Below, in pieces: positions 31,574-43,167 of a DNA stretch of 64,000 bases (the stretch's first letter is position 1; every line of letters starts with the position of its first letter). Source of the DNA: Scilla litardierei (lineage: Eukaryota; Streptophyta; Magnoliopsida; Asparagales; Asparagaceae); NCBI GenBank assembly GCA_030789695.1, contig CM061142.1, forward strand, positions 148,201,266-148,265,265, read 5' to 3'. A program made the translations under genes and the position numbers. The notes beneath the pieces were generated by a model. It had not been told where the DNA came from, did no database searches, and saw nothing but the letters and a program-made list of their open reading frames with translations.

Positions 31574-33403
31574 TGATCACTCCGTATTTTACACCTTTTT
31601 TCTGCATGTTTGCATGCCATTTAGATCGCTCAAATCGTGTTTTTCACGTTTATTCGGCAATATTGCAATGCTTTTCACGATTTGTTGTTTTTGTCGTATT
31701 TCAGGAGATTTGGAGTGATTTGGAGTGATTCTGAGATGCACCCACTCCGGAGTGTCACCGACGACTCTCTTGAGAGGTATTCTGCGATTGGAGAGGAGTG
31801 GAAGAAGAAAGAACATCGTAGGAGCGACGAGGAGGCAAAAATAAGAAAAATGGGCATTTTCAGCATGCCACTCAACTGAGTGAAGGAGTCACTCGGCCGA
31901 GCATAGACAGCCCGCTCGACCGGCCAGATCAGACACGCAACAGAGCTAATATCAGCGTGCACTCGGCCGAGCATCGCCAGACCACTCGGCCGATCACCGA
32001 GTCACCCCTCGCCCAATGGAGCCAAGACGACGGCAACCAAAACGTCCAACTCTCTGGAATCCGTCAGTCAGCCCCAAAGACCGACTCGACCGAGTGAAGA
32101 ACGACCGTCCGGCCGAGTGAAGAACGCCCATCGGCCGAGTGAAGAAAAGTCACTCGGCCGAGTGACTCCCGAGGAGACAACCCCCAAGACCCCCAACTCT
32201 CTGGAATCCGTCAGGGTCTCTCACTCGGTCGAGTGACATTTGTCACTCGGCCGAGTGAGCCGCGCTGCCTGTAGCGTAAGTTGCGATTTTGAGGCTGCGC
32301 AGGGGCATTTTCGTCAGGATTTTTTGGGCGATTTTGGGGGGGGTATTTAACCCCAGTTTTTAACCTAGTTTAGAGAGCTTTTTTCAGAACTTTTGGCAGC
32401 CTTTTTGAGATTATTCTTAGGATTTAGATTTAGCTTTTAGGGAGGAGAGAAAAAGTGATAATTTGTTGGATGCTATTTTGTTCTTCATTGGTTTGTCTCT
32501 CTCTCCCTCAAAAACTCCATTTTATTGATATTTTGAATATTGCTATGAATTCTTTTGATTTTGATTGTGAATTTCTATTGCATTTCATTATGAATTGTGA
32601 GTACTTTTATCGTTTTAGGGCGTAGGGATGAACCCTACGAACCCTATTTCTAATTTGTGATGAATTGGTGAAATCATTGCTAGAATTGATTAGGGTTAGT
32701 TTGAGATTGCTATAATACGAATAGCTAGGGATTCATACCGATTGGGATTTGCAAGAGATTGGATCCCAACTAGATAGGAAGCCCTAGAAATTCAAATAGG
32801 TTGCAATTAAATTTCTCCGAAATCGGGTTGCAAGAGATTGGACCGAAACTAGGGTTTTCGATTGCAATTCTATACCAATATCTGTTTGCAAGAGATTAGA
32901 CGGGTATGAACTATCCCAACCTTGGTCGTAGCTCGAGTTTGCACGAGAGTGGGCTCGAGACACGATTGAACGATGATGTTGTTCTTCACGCTAGCTTGCC
33001 CAGGTTAGGGTTTGCAAGAGATTGGACCCTACCCTAGGTTTTCTTTAGACCGGCAATAGCACGAGAGCGTGAGCTTGGTTCTACATTTAGGTGCAACTAG
33101 TACACCCGAATTTCAAGTCTAGCAATTGTGAAACCTACGAATCACAATGATGAGATACGGCAAGTAGCGGGGATTCCCTATCCCTAGGCGTCTTTATTAA
33201 TTTGTTATTTCTTCTATACAATTGAACGATTGTGACCGCATCACTGCGAACATTTCTCTACCATTCTTATAGCCAGGTTGACTGAAGAAGACACTGTTAT
33301 TAGGCCTCCCTGTGTTCGATACCCGTTCGCCGCTACACCGTGCGCTTGCGGTAAGACTACAGTGTCGCCGTCCCAGTTGCGTGTGCATACCGGGGCGCGA
33401 TTA
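31574..33403 (+). repeat. 5' LTR of the Athila element
   Basis: Starts TGATCACTCCG; ends GCGCGATTA, where the 3' LTR ends GCGCGATCA. It holds many copies of the palindrome TCACTCGGCCGAGTGA or its halves at about 31870-32270, and GCAAGAGATTGGA-type repeats at about 32740-33030. It still has the empty AACGC site (32123-32127) into which Tekay inserted in the 3' LTR. Confidence 0.93.
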
Positions 33404-33409
33404 AGTTTT

Positions 33410-33427
33410 TGGCGCCGTTGCCGGGGA
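33410..33427 (+). promoter_or_regulatory. Primer binding site of Athila (tRNA-Asp)
   Basis: TGGCGCCGTTGCCGGGGA, complementary to the last 18 bases of plant tRNA-Asp, the known Athila primer. Confidence 0.93.
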
Positions 33428-33570
33428 GACTATTTTGACGGAGTTCGATTTGGATCACCCGGTTATTTTGCTTCAATTCCTTTATTTATTTCTTCATTAT
33501 TTTCTAACTCTGTTTACAGCCCTATTTTGCAAGCTCTCCCGAAATCTTCCATAAGATCTTAATAGGTAAA

Positions 33571-34359
33571 ATGGGGGATGCAATTCCAATGACTGAGTCT
33601 GGCCAGGGAGATGATGAATCTTTTGCGGAGCTCCTTAAGGAACTAATTGATGAGGTCCACGCTACCGGAGCTTTTGCTATTAATATCGAGGACCCCGTCG
33701 AACAATTGTTTGCTAGCTTTGTGATGGATCAAGTCTCCCCGGATGGGACTATTGGGGGAGATATCAGAGTTGATGTGAGGGACGACAAGCTATATTTTAA
33801 AGGCGATAGAACATGCGTCGAAGAGTACTACACTCCCGAGGAATACTTCGAACAAACCGATATTCAGGGAGATACACTTTACGACCCCCGCTCTTGCATT
33901 TATGAATCTGCTGACGTATTTCTTGATCTCAGGAATGAACTGGAGCAAGGTGGTGGTCCTATCGATGCAAACGCGGAATTGGAGAGCGTCTATTCCGATG
34001 CACCGTCCTCACTAAGAAGCGAATCTGAGCCTTCGCTCGAGAGTGAGCTACACTCGGATGTTGAAGGAGAAGCCAAACTCACACAAGATGATGAAGCAGA
34101 GGGTATGGCACCCTTTGAGGTAGAGCTTAAACAATTACCGCCGAATCTAAGTTATGCTTTCTTGGGTAGTAAATTGACCTTCCCGGTGATTGTTAATGCC
34201 CACCTTGGCCAAGATCAACTTGAAAAACTATTAGAAGTCCTTAGGGATCACAAGGATGTCCTTGGCTACACTATCTCCGATCTTAAGGGAATAAGCCCTG
34301 GGCTATGCACGCATAGGATCCACTTGGAAAACATTGAAGCCTCTTCTATTGAGCCTTAA
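33571..34359 (+). pseudogene. Athila upstream ORF: gag/protease deleted, joined to the pre-RT linker
   Basis: Open frame of 262 codons from ATGGGGGATGCA. The last 80 or so codons match the linker that precedes Athila RT (L-P-P-N-L...Y-A-F-L-G...F-P-V-I-V; D-L-K-G-I-S-P). The first 180 codons are acidic and contain neither a gag capsid core, a zinc knuckle nor a D-S/T-G protease site. Normal Athila elements have several hundred residues of gag and protease here. The frame ends with TAA at 34357-34359, exactly where relatives have a Gln just before R-R-L-N-P, so the stop is a point change inside a once continuous gene. Confidence 0.82.
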
Positions 34360-37300
34360 AGGCGGTTGAACCCGAATATGAAAGAGGTAGTCAAAAAGGA
34401 AATCCTAAAATTGCTTGAGGCTGGAATTATCTACCCTATCTCTGACAGTAGATGGGTTAGCCCTGTTCACGTCGTCCCCAAGAAAGGGGGGATGACCGTT
34501 ATAAAAAATGAAAAAGGAGAGCCCATTTCTACACGCACTGTCACGGGATGGCGGATGTGCATTGATTATCGAAAATTAAATAAAACCACCCGAAAAGACC
34601 ATTACCCACTACCCTTCATAGATCAAATGCTTGAACGGCTTGCTAAACACAAATACTTTTGCTACTTGGATGGGTATTCAGGGTTTTTCCAAATCCCTTT
34701 GCATGAAGATGACCAAGAAAAGAATACTTTTACTTGTCCTTATGGTACTTACGCCTACCGTAGAATGCCCTTTGGTCTTTGTAATGCACCCGCCACCTTT
34801 CAAAGGTGCATGACCTCCATCTTTTCCGACTATATTGAAAATATTATGGAAGTTTTCATGGATGATTTCTCAGTTTATGGAAGTGAGTTTGATTCTTGTT
34901 TGGCTAATCTTACCAAAGTTCTTAAAAGATGCCAACAAAATAATCTTACTCTCAATTGGGAGAAATGTCATTTCATGGTCACCGAATGGATAGTGCTTGG
35001 GCACCTTGTCTCCTCAAGAGGGATTGAGGTCGATAAGGAGAAGATTGAGGTAATCGAGAAACTCCCTCCTCCTATTAATGTTAAGGGCATTAGGGGCTTT
35101 CTTGGTCATGCGGGGTTTTACCGCCGCTTTATCAAGGATTTTGCCTTGATTGCCCGGCCCCTTACCTCCTTGCTTGCTAAAGATGCTCCATTTGTTTTTT
35201 CAGGTGAATGCTTGCAAGCGTTCAATACATTGAAGGAAGCACTAATTTCTGTGCCCATCATACAACCACCGGATTGGAGCCTTCCCTTTGAACTCATGTG
35301 TGATGCAAGTGACCAAGCCATTGGAGCGGTATTGGGGCAAAGGAAAGATAGAAAGCTTCATGCAATATTCTATGCAAGCAAAACATTGGATGACGCACAG
35401 AAAAATTATACAACTACAGAGAAGGAGCTTCTAGTGGTCGTGTATTCCATTGAAAATTTCCGCTCATATCTCCTTGGATCCAAGGTAATTGTCCACACCG
35501 ACCATGCAGCATTGAAGTATCTTCTAAACAAGAAAGAGGCCAAACCTAGGTTGATTAGGTGGATACTTCTATTGCAAGAGTTTGATTTGGAAATCAGAGA
35601 TAAGAAGGGTACGGACAACATTGTGGCGGATCATTTGTCTGGGCTTATTCGCGACAAGGAGGACGAAAGCTTGCCCATCGATGACTCCTTTGTTGATGAG
35701 AGGCTATACGCCATAAGGCCCGGGGAAGTTCCTTGGTATGCGGACTTTGTCAATTACTTGGCTTGTGGGATTAAACCATGCGGGATGCCCACACAGCAAA
35801 AGAGGAGATTTATGCATGAGGTCCGTAGCTATTTCTGGGAAGATCCGTATCTCTTTAAGATATGCAAGGATGGGGTTATCCGGAGATGTATTTCTAAGGA
35901 GGAGGCCACCTCCATCATCTTGCATTGCCATGGTATGCCATGCGGGGGACATCATGCCGCTTCCAAGACTATAGCTAAGATATTGCAGAGTGGATTCTTT
36001 TGGCCAACCATGTTCAGAGACACGCACGACTTCGTTAAGACGTGCGATAGATGCCAATGGACCGGGAATATTTCCAAACGAAATGAGATGCCAATGAGGC
36101 CCATTCTAGAAATCGAGCTCTTTGATTGTTGGGGAGTGGACTTAATGGGACCATTTTTGTCAAGCAAGGGTAACAAGTATATCTTATTGGCCGTGGACTA
36201 CGTCTCCAAATGGGTAGAAGCCATCGCCACCTCTACCAATGATGCGAGGGTTGTCTCCAAGTTTTTCAAGCAGAATATTTTCCCGTGCTTTGGGGTACCC
36301 CGTACTTTGATAAGCGACGGGGGAAGTCACTTTATAGAAAACAAATTTGAAGCTATGTTGAAAAAGTACGGGGTAAACCATAGAATTGGCATGGCCTACC
36401 ACCCTCAGACGAGCGGACAAGTGGAGGTTTCAAATAGAGAAATCAAGCAAATTCTTGAAAAGACCGTAGATTGATCTAGAAAAGATTGGTCCATGAAGCT
36501 AAACGATGCCCTATGGGCATATCGCACGGCCTTTCGAACTCCCATTGGCACCACGCCGTTCCGACTTGTTTATGGGAAAGCTTGTCACCTACCGGTAGAA
36601 TTGGAGCACCGCGCATATTGGGCCATCAAGACCCTCAATTATGACTATAAGAGTGCGGTGGTGAGGTGACTCTTGGACATCAATGAGCTCGACGAAATTA
36701 GAAGAGATGCCTACGAGAGCTCAAGAATTTACAAAGAAAGGACCAAGATTCTCCACGACGCCCACATAACTGTCACGGACTTCAAGGTCGGAGACAAAGT
36801 CTTGCTATACAATTCCCGACTCCGACTATTCCCCGGGAAGTTGAGGTCAAGGTGGTCTGGACCTTTCACCATCAAGCACATACAACCGGGAGGAGCTTTT
36901 GAATTGGAAGGGAAAGACAGAGCCACTTTTAAGGTGAATGGGCAACGGCTAAAGCATTATTCCGAAGGAGTCCCTATGGGCGAGGTAAATAGAATATATC
37001 TACTTAAGGGACGGCCGGATGACCTTTCATACCTCCTTGATGAAGTCATTGAAGAGGCTATCCCCTACTTCATCGGTGCGCTCCATGATGACGGCTTCGA
37101 AGAAGGCCTAGATTTGGCCGAGGAAGAGAAGATGGAGCACTCCACCGATATCTCCATGGCAATTGATGATGACGACGCTGATGTCGTAAGAATACGAGAG
37201 CTCTGCAAGCTCTCGAAGTTGAGGACTCCGAAGAAAGCTCCACCGATACGGCGATCGGTGTCACTGGCAAAGTCGAAGACCGGAACAAGCTCTAGCTTGG

Positions 37301-37434
37301 GGGAGCCACCCCCCAACATTGCCCGTGACGAAGGGGTGCTGAGGAAGACCACACACCACCATGATCCAAATTCGAGCGGTCTTCCCGGCAAATTCGACGG
37401 GTGCATCTCATATGCACCCAACATCCCGCGCTAA
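34360..37434 (+). pseudogene. Athila pol: RT, RNase H, integrase, with internal stops
   Basis: In frame with the preceding ORF. Reverse transcriptase spans about 34370-35100, with the catalytic F-M-D-D at about 34855-34868 and [12 protein letters not shown] near 34540. RNase H spans about 35280-35640 (C-D-A-S-D; H-T-D-H-A-A-L). The integrase zinc domain has H-C-H-G and C-D-R-C (35925-36055). Integrase core Asp residues lie in G-V-D-L-M-G (about 36137) and I-S-D-G-G (36310); the Glu is in Q-V-E-V-S-N-R (36420). TGA at 36472-36474 and 36667-36669 break the frame. After the second stop it stays open through the F-P-G-K-L-R-S-R-W-S-G-P-F module to 37434. Replication would need trans help. Confidence 0.9.
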
Positions 37435-38657
37435 ATTGAAAATTTAAAGGGGTCGAGCTCAAGACCTTAAACGAGCGCTTATCGGGAGGCAACCCGATGG
37501 TTTTTGCATTCTTTTTATTTTGTTTTTTATTTTTGTTTTAGACTTTATTAGTGTTTTTGGGTCGTTTGCCCGAAAAATTGTGACAACGGATCCTATTTTC
37601 TTTGACAGGAGGAGGAGGAAAGGATTTCATATGGAGGATGACCGCGGCGAAGAAGAGCGTCCAGGAATGCACTCGAGGCTTAGGAGGAAGAAGAAACCAC
37701 CTGGAGGAAGAAAAACAGAGAGTAGAGCCAAAACGGAGACCCGAAGCAGAAAACAGAGCCTCACTCGGCCGAGTACCATAGTCACTCGGCCGAGCAAAGA
37801 AAGCCGTCCGCCCAAGTGGCGCACCAATGAGGGAAGTCTGCTGTACCTAACTCTCTGTCTTTTTTGTGATTTCAGTATAAACTGCCACTCGGCCGAGTAT
37901 ATATCTTCACTCGGCCGAGTGAAACTGATACCCTCCTAGGGCTAAAATTTCTGAGTAGCTTGTGTCACTCGGCCGAATGGACTTTTTCCACTCGTCCGAG
38001 GGTGGCAAAGCCACTCGGCCGAGTCGTAAGTGGCGGGGAGAAATTTAAAACTCATTTTTCGTTACGTCACTCGGCCGAGCAACATAGTCACTCGGCCGAG
38101 TCGTAACTACCCCTATATAATTAGCTGCGAGGTCGGCGCGATTTTCGAAACGGCCAAAATCTAATTCACGCCCGAGCCCTGCAATCTTTCGACTTCCCTC
38201 ACCCGCGACAGCCCATCCCTTGCCCGATTCACCTCGCCGCCGCCACCGCTCTCCGCACCACCGCCGACGATGCATCGCCTGACCGCCGCCGACCGCCGGT
38301 GACCCTCCTCACCGCCGGCCAAGCTCCGGTGATCACCTATTTCGCGTAAAATCTATTTTTCTCCCCATTTTTGACGATCCGAGTACACATTGAGCCCCTA
38401 ACTCAAATCGATTTCTGTACTTATCTGTTATACCCCATCTCCCCCATGTGTTTTGAATTTTATACGCTAATATCATTGTTTGATGCGCAAGCTATCTTGG
38501 GGGAGCTTAGGGGAGCTTTCGGACGCGCTATTGGCTTCGTGGAGGCGACATCTTCGTACTTATCCGCTGTTTTGCTCTCGCGGCGTGTTCAGGTACCTTC
38601 GTTACATTTTTTAGCACGCCGCATTTTTCATTAGTTGGGTGAGCACTCGGGGCACAC
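37435..38657 (+). other. Athila spacer between pol and the env-position ORF
   Basis: Non-coding, 1.2 kb. It holds the conserved post-pol string (AACGAGCGCTTATCGGGAGG region, about 37470-37495). About eight copies or halves of ACTCGGCCGAGT lie between 37760 and 38105. Two polypurine-like CTTGGGGGAG strings flank this part (37296-37305, just inside pol, and 38496-38505). Confidence 0.8.
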
Positions 38658-40700
38658 ATGCCGCCCCGTACACGGCCACACACTCGAGGAGCTTCTGCGA
38701 AGCGGAAGCGGCAGGATGAGCCCGGCCCCTCCCATGCTAGGGAGGACTCCCCTCCACCTTCACCACCTCACCCCACACAGCCACTTCCAGCCGACCCCAT
38801 CCATCCGCAGCCACTTCCAGCCGATCCCGTTCACGCACAGCCACCACCGGCTCCCGTTGTCGGGCCGCTGGGCATTACGTTCAGAGACGATGCACAGCGC
38901 GTCCAATTTGAGCGTATCATCCAGCGCCTGATAGTACCCTCCAGGTTCGCTCATTTAGCAGACCTAGACCGCCTGGGGGTACTTGAGGGGATGCTCACGT
39001 TGTACGACAACATGGGTTGGCGAGATTTTCTGTCTGTGTCGGCGGACACCTACGTCCGTCCGACACTCGAGGTACTTAGCTCGATCGCACGGACCGATGA
39101 GGGATGCTCCTTTAGAATCATGGATCGAGAGTGTCGGATCACTCTCGATATGCTTAGAGCATTCTTTCAGTGGCCCGCAGTCCCCACGCCCGACCGAGCC
39201 TACGCCCCCACACACATCCCTCCCCCATCTTTCGATTCCCACGCCTTTTGGGCCAGGATCACGGGTTTACCACACGCCTTTGACCCTAGTAGGGCCAAGG
39301 CCTCAGCCATAGTCCACCCCTGCCTCCGTATAGCACAGCGCCTTATGGCGACAACCTTTCTAGCGAGGTACGAGCCTGGGACGATGTCTACGCCTGAGCT
39401 CTATATGCTCTACGCGATGACTCGCCCCAGAGCTCTGGATAGGGATGGTGTTGCGATGGTCCCTGCCGTTGAGATTGACGTCACTAGCTGGTTTTTGGAC
39501 CGCATCATAGTATCGGTGGGCGCTCGCTCCCCGATATGTTGCGGCGGCCTGATCACCCTGATAGCCCTGATGTCCGGCGAGGACCTTCCGGTCGACCTGT
39601 GTCGACCTTCGGGCCCCACTTCACTTTCGATAGACGTCATGGCCCGGATGAAGATGCTTCATCCGCACGGCCAGCTGCACTGTGTATGGTTGCACGGTCC
39701 CTTCGGTGCTGACTACATGATCCTCCTGAGCCCCGCTCGGACACACATAGGACCGGCACACGAGGACTGGCTTCCGGCGATGGATCTCCTGATCCCCGCC
39801 GCCTACGTGCTTGAGGACGAGGAGGCTGAGCAGGCACCCCCTGCACCTGTAGACCCTGTGTTCCCTCAGCCTGAGCCTACACTTTTTGCCGCTCCCGACA
39901 CCACTGTCCACACTTCTGTCGGTGTCAGGAGTACACTTGCTGAGCCATCCTCCACTTCCACCACGTCTACCACCACCCCCACTACTGCTATGCCCCTGTC
40001 GGTTGAGCCCCGCACCTCTTTGCTACCCGAGCGTCCATCCACCATACTTGAGAGCGACGAGTCTTCCTTCGCTTTTGGCATGGAGACCCTATCAACTTTG
40101 ATCTCCGCTGGGGTCTCACCTTTTGGAACCCACACTTCCTCCCCAGCGGTCGACCTTTCTGTCTCCATGGCAGCAGTCCTATCCGAGACTGTCGTGATGT
40201 CTGTTCCCACGTCTGTGTCACTGACCTCTCTTGCCGTCTCGTCACCGATCTTGTCTTCCACTTTCACTGCTGCTGCTTCCACCTCACACCAGCCTGTGTC
40301 CCAGCCTCGCACTGAGGCTGGGCATCCACTAGTGAGCACAGCCCCCTTTCCACACATGCCTGCTGGCCCGATTGTTTACACCGCCTATGTCCGACAGCTT
40401 CGACCTGCTCAGCTTAGACCTGTCCGTCCCTCCGCTCCGCCACCCCCTGACGCCTTAGTTCAGAGCGTTTGTGCTTTTGAGGGGGCGATGAGTGGACTCA
40501 GGGGCGATTTTAGGGCTCTGTCTTCCACAGTCATCGCCATGCAGCACCGCCTCGAGTTACTTCCCGACATTCACTTTTGCTTGACCCAGATTCTCGAGCG
40601 ACTGCCACGCCCACCACCACCCACCCAGCAGACACGTCCACCACCACCACCTCCCCCACCTCCTCCTCAGGACGGAGATGGCGCAGCACCACCAGCTTAG
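38658..40700 (+). CDS. Open ORF in the env position of Athila, 680 residues, ATHILA ORF-1-like
   Basis: Intact frame from ATGCCGCCCCGT to 40700. Residues 1-70 are Pro/Arg-rich and low-complexity. About 73-300 form a folded-looking region resembling the plant ATHILA ORF-1 / putative plant transposon protein families (F-x-x-x-x-R-L-I-V-P-S-R-F near 90; L-G-V-L-E-G; T-L-E-V-L-S-S near 135). About 330-560 is Ser/Thr/Pro-rich, and a run of prolines lies near 650-672. I see no signal peptide or clear membrane anchor, so a viral envelope role is not supported by the sequence. The function is unknown. It stays open over 2 kb while pol has several stops. Confidence 0.75.
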   Translation: MPPRTRPHTRGASAKRKRQDEPGPSHAREDSPPPSPPHPTQPLPADPIHPQPLPADPVHAQPPPAPVVGPLGITFRDDAQRVQFERIIQRLIVPSRFAHLADLDRLGVLEGMLTLYDNMGWRDFLSVSADTYVRPTLEVLSSIARTDEGCSFRIMDRECRITLDMLRAFFQWPAVPTPDRAYAPTHIPPPSFDSHAFWARITGLPHAFDPSRAKASAIVHPCLRIAQRLMATTFLARYEPGTMSTPELYMLYAMTRPRALDRDGVAMVPAVEIDVTSWFLDRIIVSVGARSPICCGGLITLIALMSGEDLPVDLCRPSGPTSLSIDVMARMKMLHPHGQLHCVWLHGPFGADYMILLSPARTHIGPAHEDWLPAMDLLIPAAYVLEDEEAEQAPPAPVDPVFPQPEPTLFAAPDTTVHTSVGVRSTLAEPSSTSTTSTTTPTTAMPLSVEPRTSLLPERPSTILESDESSFAFGMETLSTLISAGVSPFGTHTSSPAVDLSVSMAAVLSETVVMSVPTSVSLTSLAVSSPILSSTFTAAASTSHQPVSQPRTEAGHPLVSTAPFPHMPAGPIVYTAYVRQLRPAQLRPVRPSAPPPPDALVQSVCAFEGAMSGLRGDFRALSSTVIAMQHRLELLPDIHFCLTQILERLPRPPPPTQQTRPPPPPPPPPPQDGDGAAPPA

Positions 40701-42613
40701 GCACACCCTTGATGCCATTGATATTTTTGCCGTCATGCTGCCCATTCTCTGCTTGGTCCTGATGATTTTTGCCCACCCCTCCTCCCCTCACTATTTTTGT
40801 CCCCGTTTTGATCATATCATTCTATATCCTTTTTCGGGAGTGAGGGAGAGTATTTTTGGTGACACACACATATCTGCATCACTCTTATCCTTGCATGCAT
40901 CACATCCGCATCATATTTTCATTTTGTTATTTTATTTCTTTTTATCATGCATGCATACCCACCCCCCACCCATTACACGTCACTCGGTGTGCCACACTTC
41001 GCACATTGAGGACATTGTGGACTTTAGCTTGGGGGAGTGAGTTCTCACGCTTTCTGCTTTTATCACCTTTATTTTTAGTTTTTCCACGTTTTTTCCACTT
41101 TTGCACCCATTTTTTATCACTTTTTCTTTTTTTACCATGCATCACGTTTTTCTTATTTTTCTTGTGTGCTGCATTGTAAATATCTTTGTTTTTCGTTTAT
41201 CTTTATTTCTTTCATCTTTTGCTAGAGATGACTTTTCTGTGATGACGATGACGTGGTGTTAGCTTTTCTCTATATGCATGCTGTATTTGTCGTGTCATAG
41301 CTTTTTATTTCTGATATCATATGCTATGTTCTGCTTTGCATTTAGAAATAGTAACCCACTTCTTTGTCCGTATGAAAATGGATGAAATTCTATTATTTGC
41401 TGATGTCTGATGATTCATATGTATGCTATCGTAGAAAACACACCAAGATTTACGCATTGATGCTTATATCTGGAGTACTGCTTTCTTTTCTCACATCACT
41501 TCTATTTGCATGATTTGTACGCTTCACTTCGGGTTGATTGAATGTTTGCTAGCATTGATAAATTTGGATTAGTTTACTTTTTGAGATTAAACTGAGTAGA
41601 TTATATTCCCTGCTGAAGTTGTCATGCATGTCCTATAGAGTGAACTGAGAGATACATTTATTTCTTTCTCCACATATCTTGAACATAATTTCTCTATTTT
41701 TAAATTCATTGGTGAATCTCCCCTTAGCAATTCTATTATTGGCATCCCCCGTTATTATATCACATGCTCCGAATTCCCCCAAAATCCAAAGAAAAAAAAA
41801 TACCTGTATATCCTTCTCTTTGATTTGGGATTATTTGTGTATATATGTTATGAAAAAAAAGAGATTTGAGAATAAGAAAAGAAAAGAGAAAAGAAGTTCG
41901 AAAACGATCCCATCTCATATCCTTTCTCTCTTTCTTCCCTCTTTTGCTTTTATTTTTGTTTTCTTTGATTTTTGGAGCTTCATAAGAAACGGGGATGTAA
42001 ATATTGTTTTGTATATGCCACCACGCTTATAGATAAGCTTGGAGGAGAGAATCTAATGATGTGTGAGAGAGTGACTACCTTACGGTGCATGACAACCTAG
42101 GCTAAGTAATATCTTATACTCGGTGAGATTGCTAAAGTTTCACGAAATCCAGAAATCTACGATTAGCATTCATTTCATGAAAACCACACTTTTTCTATTC
42201 TTTCTACTCTATCGTGTGATATCTCTTATACTCCTTATAGAAAGCATTCAATTGAAAAGTGTGTGATCTACGATATTGTATACCGCTTTAGATGCTTCAG
42301 ACGATGTTAATCTTAGAATTATTCCATTTTTCATGCTATATTGATATTCTTGGGTTTTCTATTTCAAATGCACCATTATGCAATGATATCGAGATAAAAG
42401 TCTTTGACATGTGTTTTATATTCGATGCATGCTATATGAGTAAGCAAAACCCACGTCCTGAGAAAAATGATCTAGCAACTTCCCTCTTCGTTTTCTTTTT
42501 TGTTTTTCGTTTTCAGTTTTCCGCCTTTCCGATGTTTTCTTTATCTTTATCCACTGGGTTTGCTTTTTACTCATCTTCCTCGAGGACGAGTAAGAGGTAA
42601 GCTTGGGGGATTT
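40701..42613 (+). other. Athila 3' untranslated region with polypurine tract
   Basis: 1.9 kb, T-rich, no credible gene. A third CTTGGGGGAG string lies at 41028-41037 after GAGGACATTGTGGACTTTAG, a stretch typical of Athila. The final tract CTTGGGGGA (42602-42610) sits three bases before the 3' LTR. Confidence 0.8.
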
Positions 42614-43167
42614 TGATCACTCCGTATTTTAGACCTTTTTTCTGCATGTTTGCATGCCATTTAGATCGCTCAAATCGTGTTTTTCACGTTTATTCGACAA
42701 TATTCGATGCTTTTCACGATTTGTTGTTTTTGTCGTATTTCAGGAGATTTGGAGCGATTTGGAGTGATTCTGAGATGCACCCACTCCGGAGTGTCACCGG
42801 CGACTCTCTTGAGGGGTATTCTGCGATTGGAGAGGAGTGGAAGAAGAAAGAACGTCGTAGGAGCGACGAGGAGGCAAAAATACGAAGAATGGGCATTTTC
42901 AGCATGCCACTCGGCCGAGTGAAGGAGTCACTAGGCCGAGCATAGACAGCCCGCTCGGCCGGCCAGATCGGACACGCAACAGAGCTAATATCTGCGTGCA
43001 CTCGGTCGAGCATCGCCAGACCACTCGGCCGAGCACCGAGTCACCCCTCGCCCGAGTGGAGCCAAGACGACGGCAACCAAAACGTCCAACTCCCTGGAAT
43101 CCGTCAGTCAGCCCCAAAGACCGACTCGGTCGAGTGACGAACGACCGTCCGCCCGAGTGAAGAACGC
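42614..43167 (+). repeat. Athila 3' LTR, piece 1
   Basis: Begins TGATCACTCCG and follows the 5' LTR up to AACGC (43163-43167), where a Tekay LTR starts. Confidence 0.95.

Noticed and set aside
38658..40700. Viral envelope gene
   Set aside because: No signal peptide, membrane anchor or cleavage site is visible; the similarity is to ATHILA ORF-1-like plant transposon proteins.
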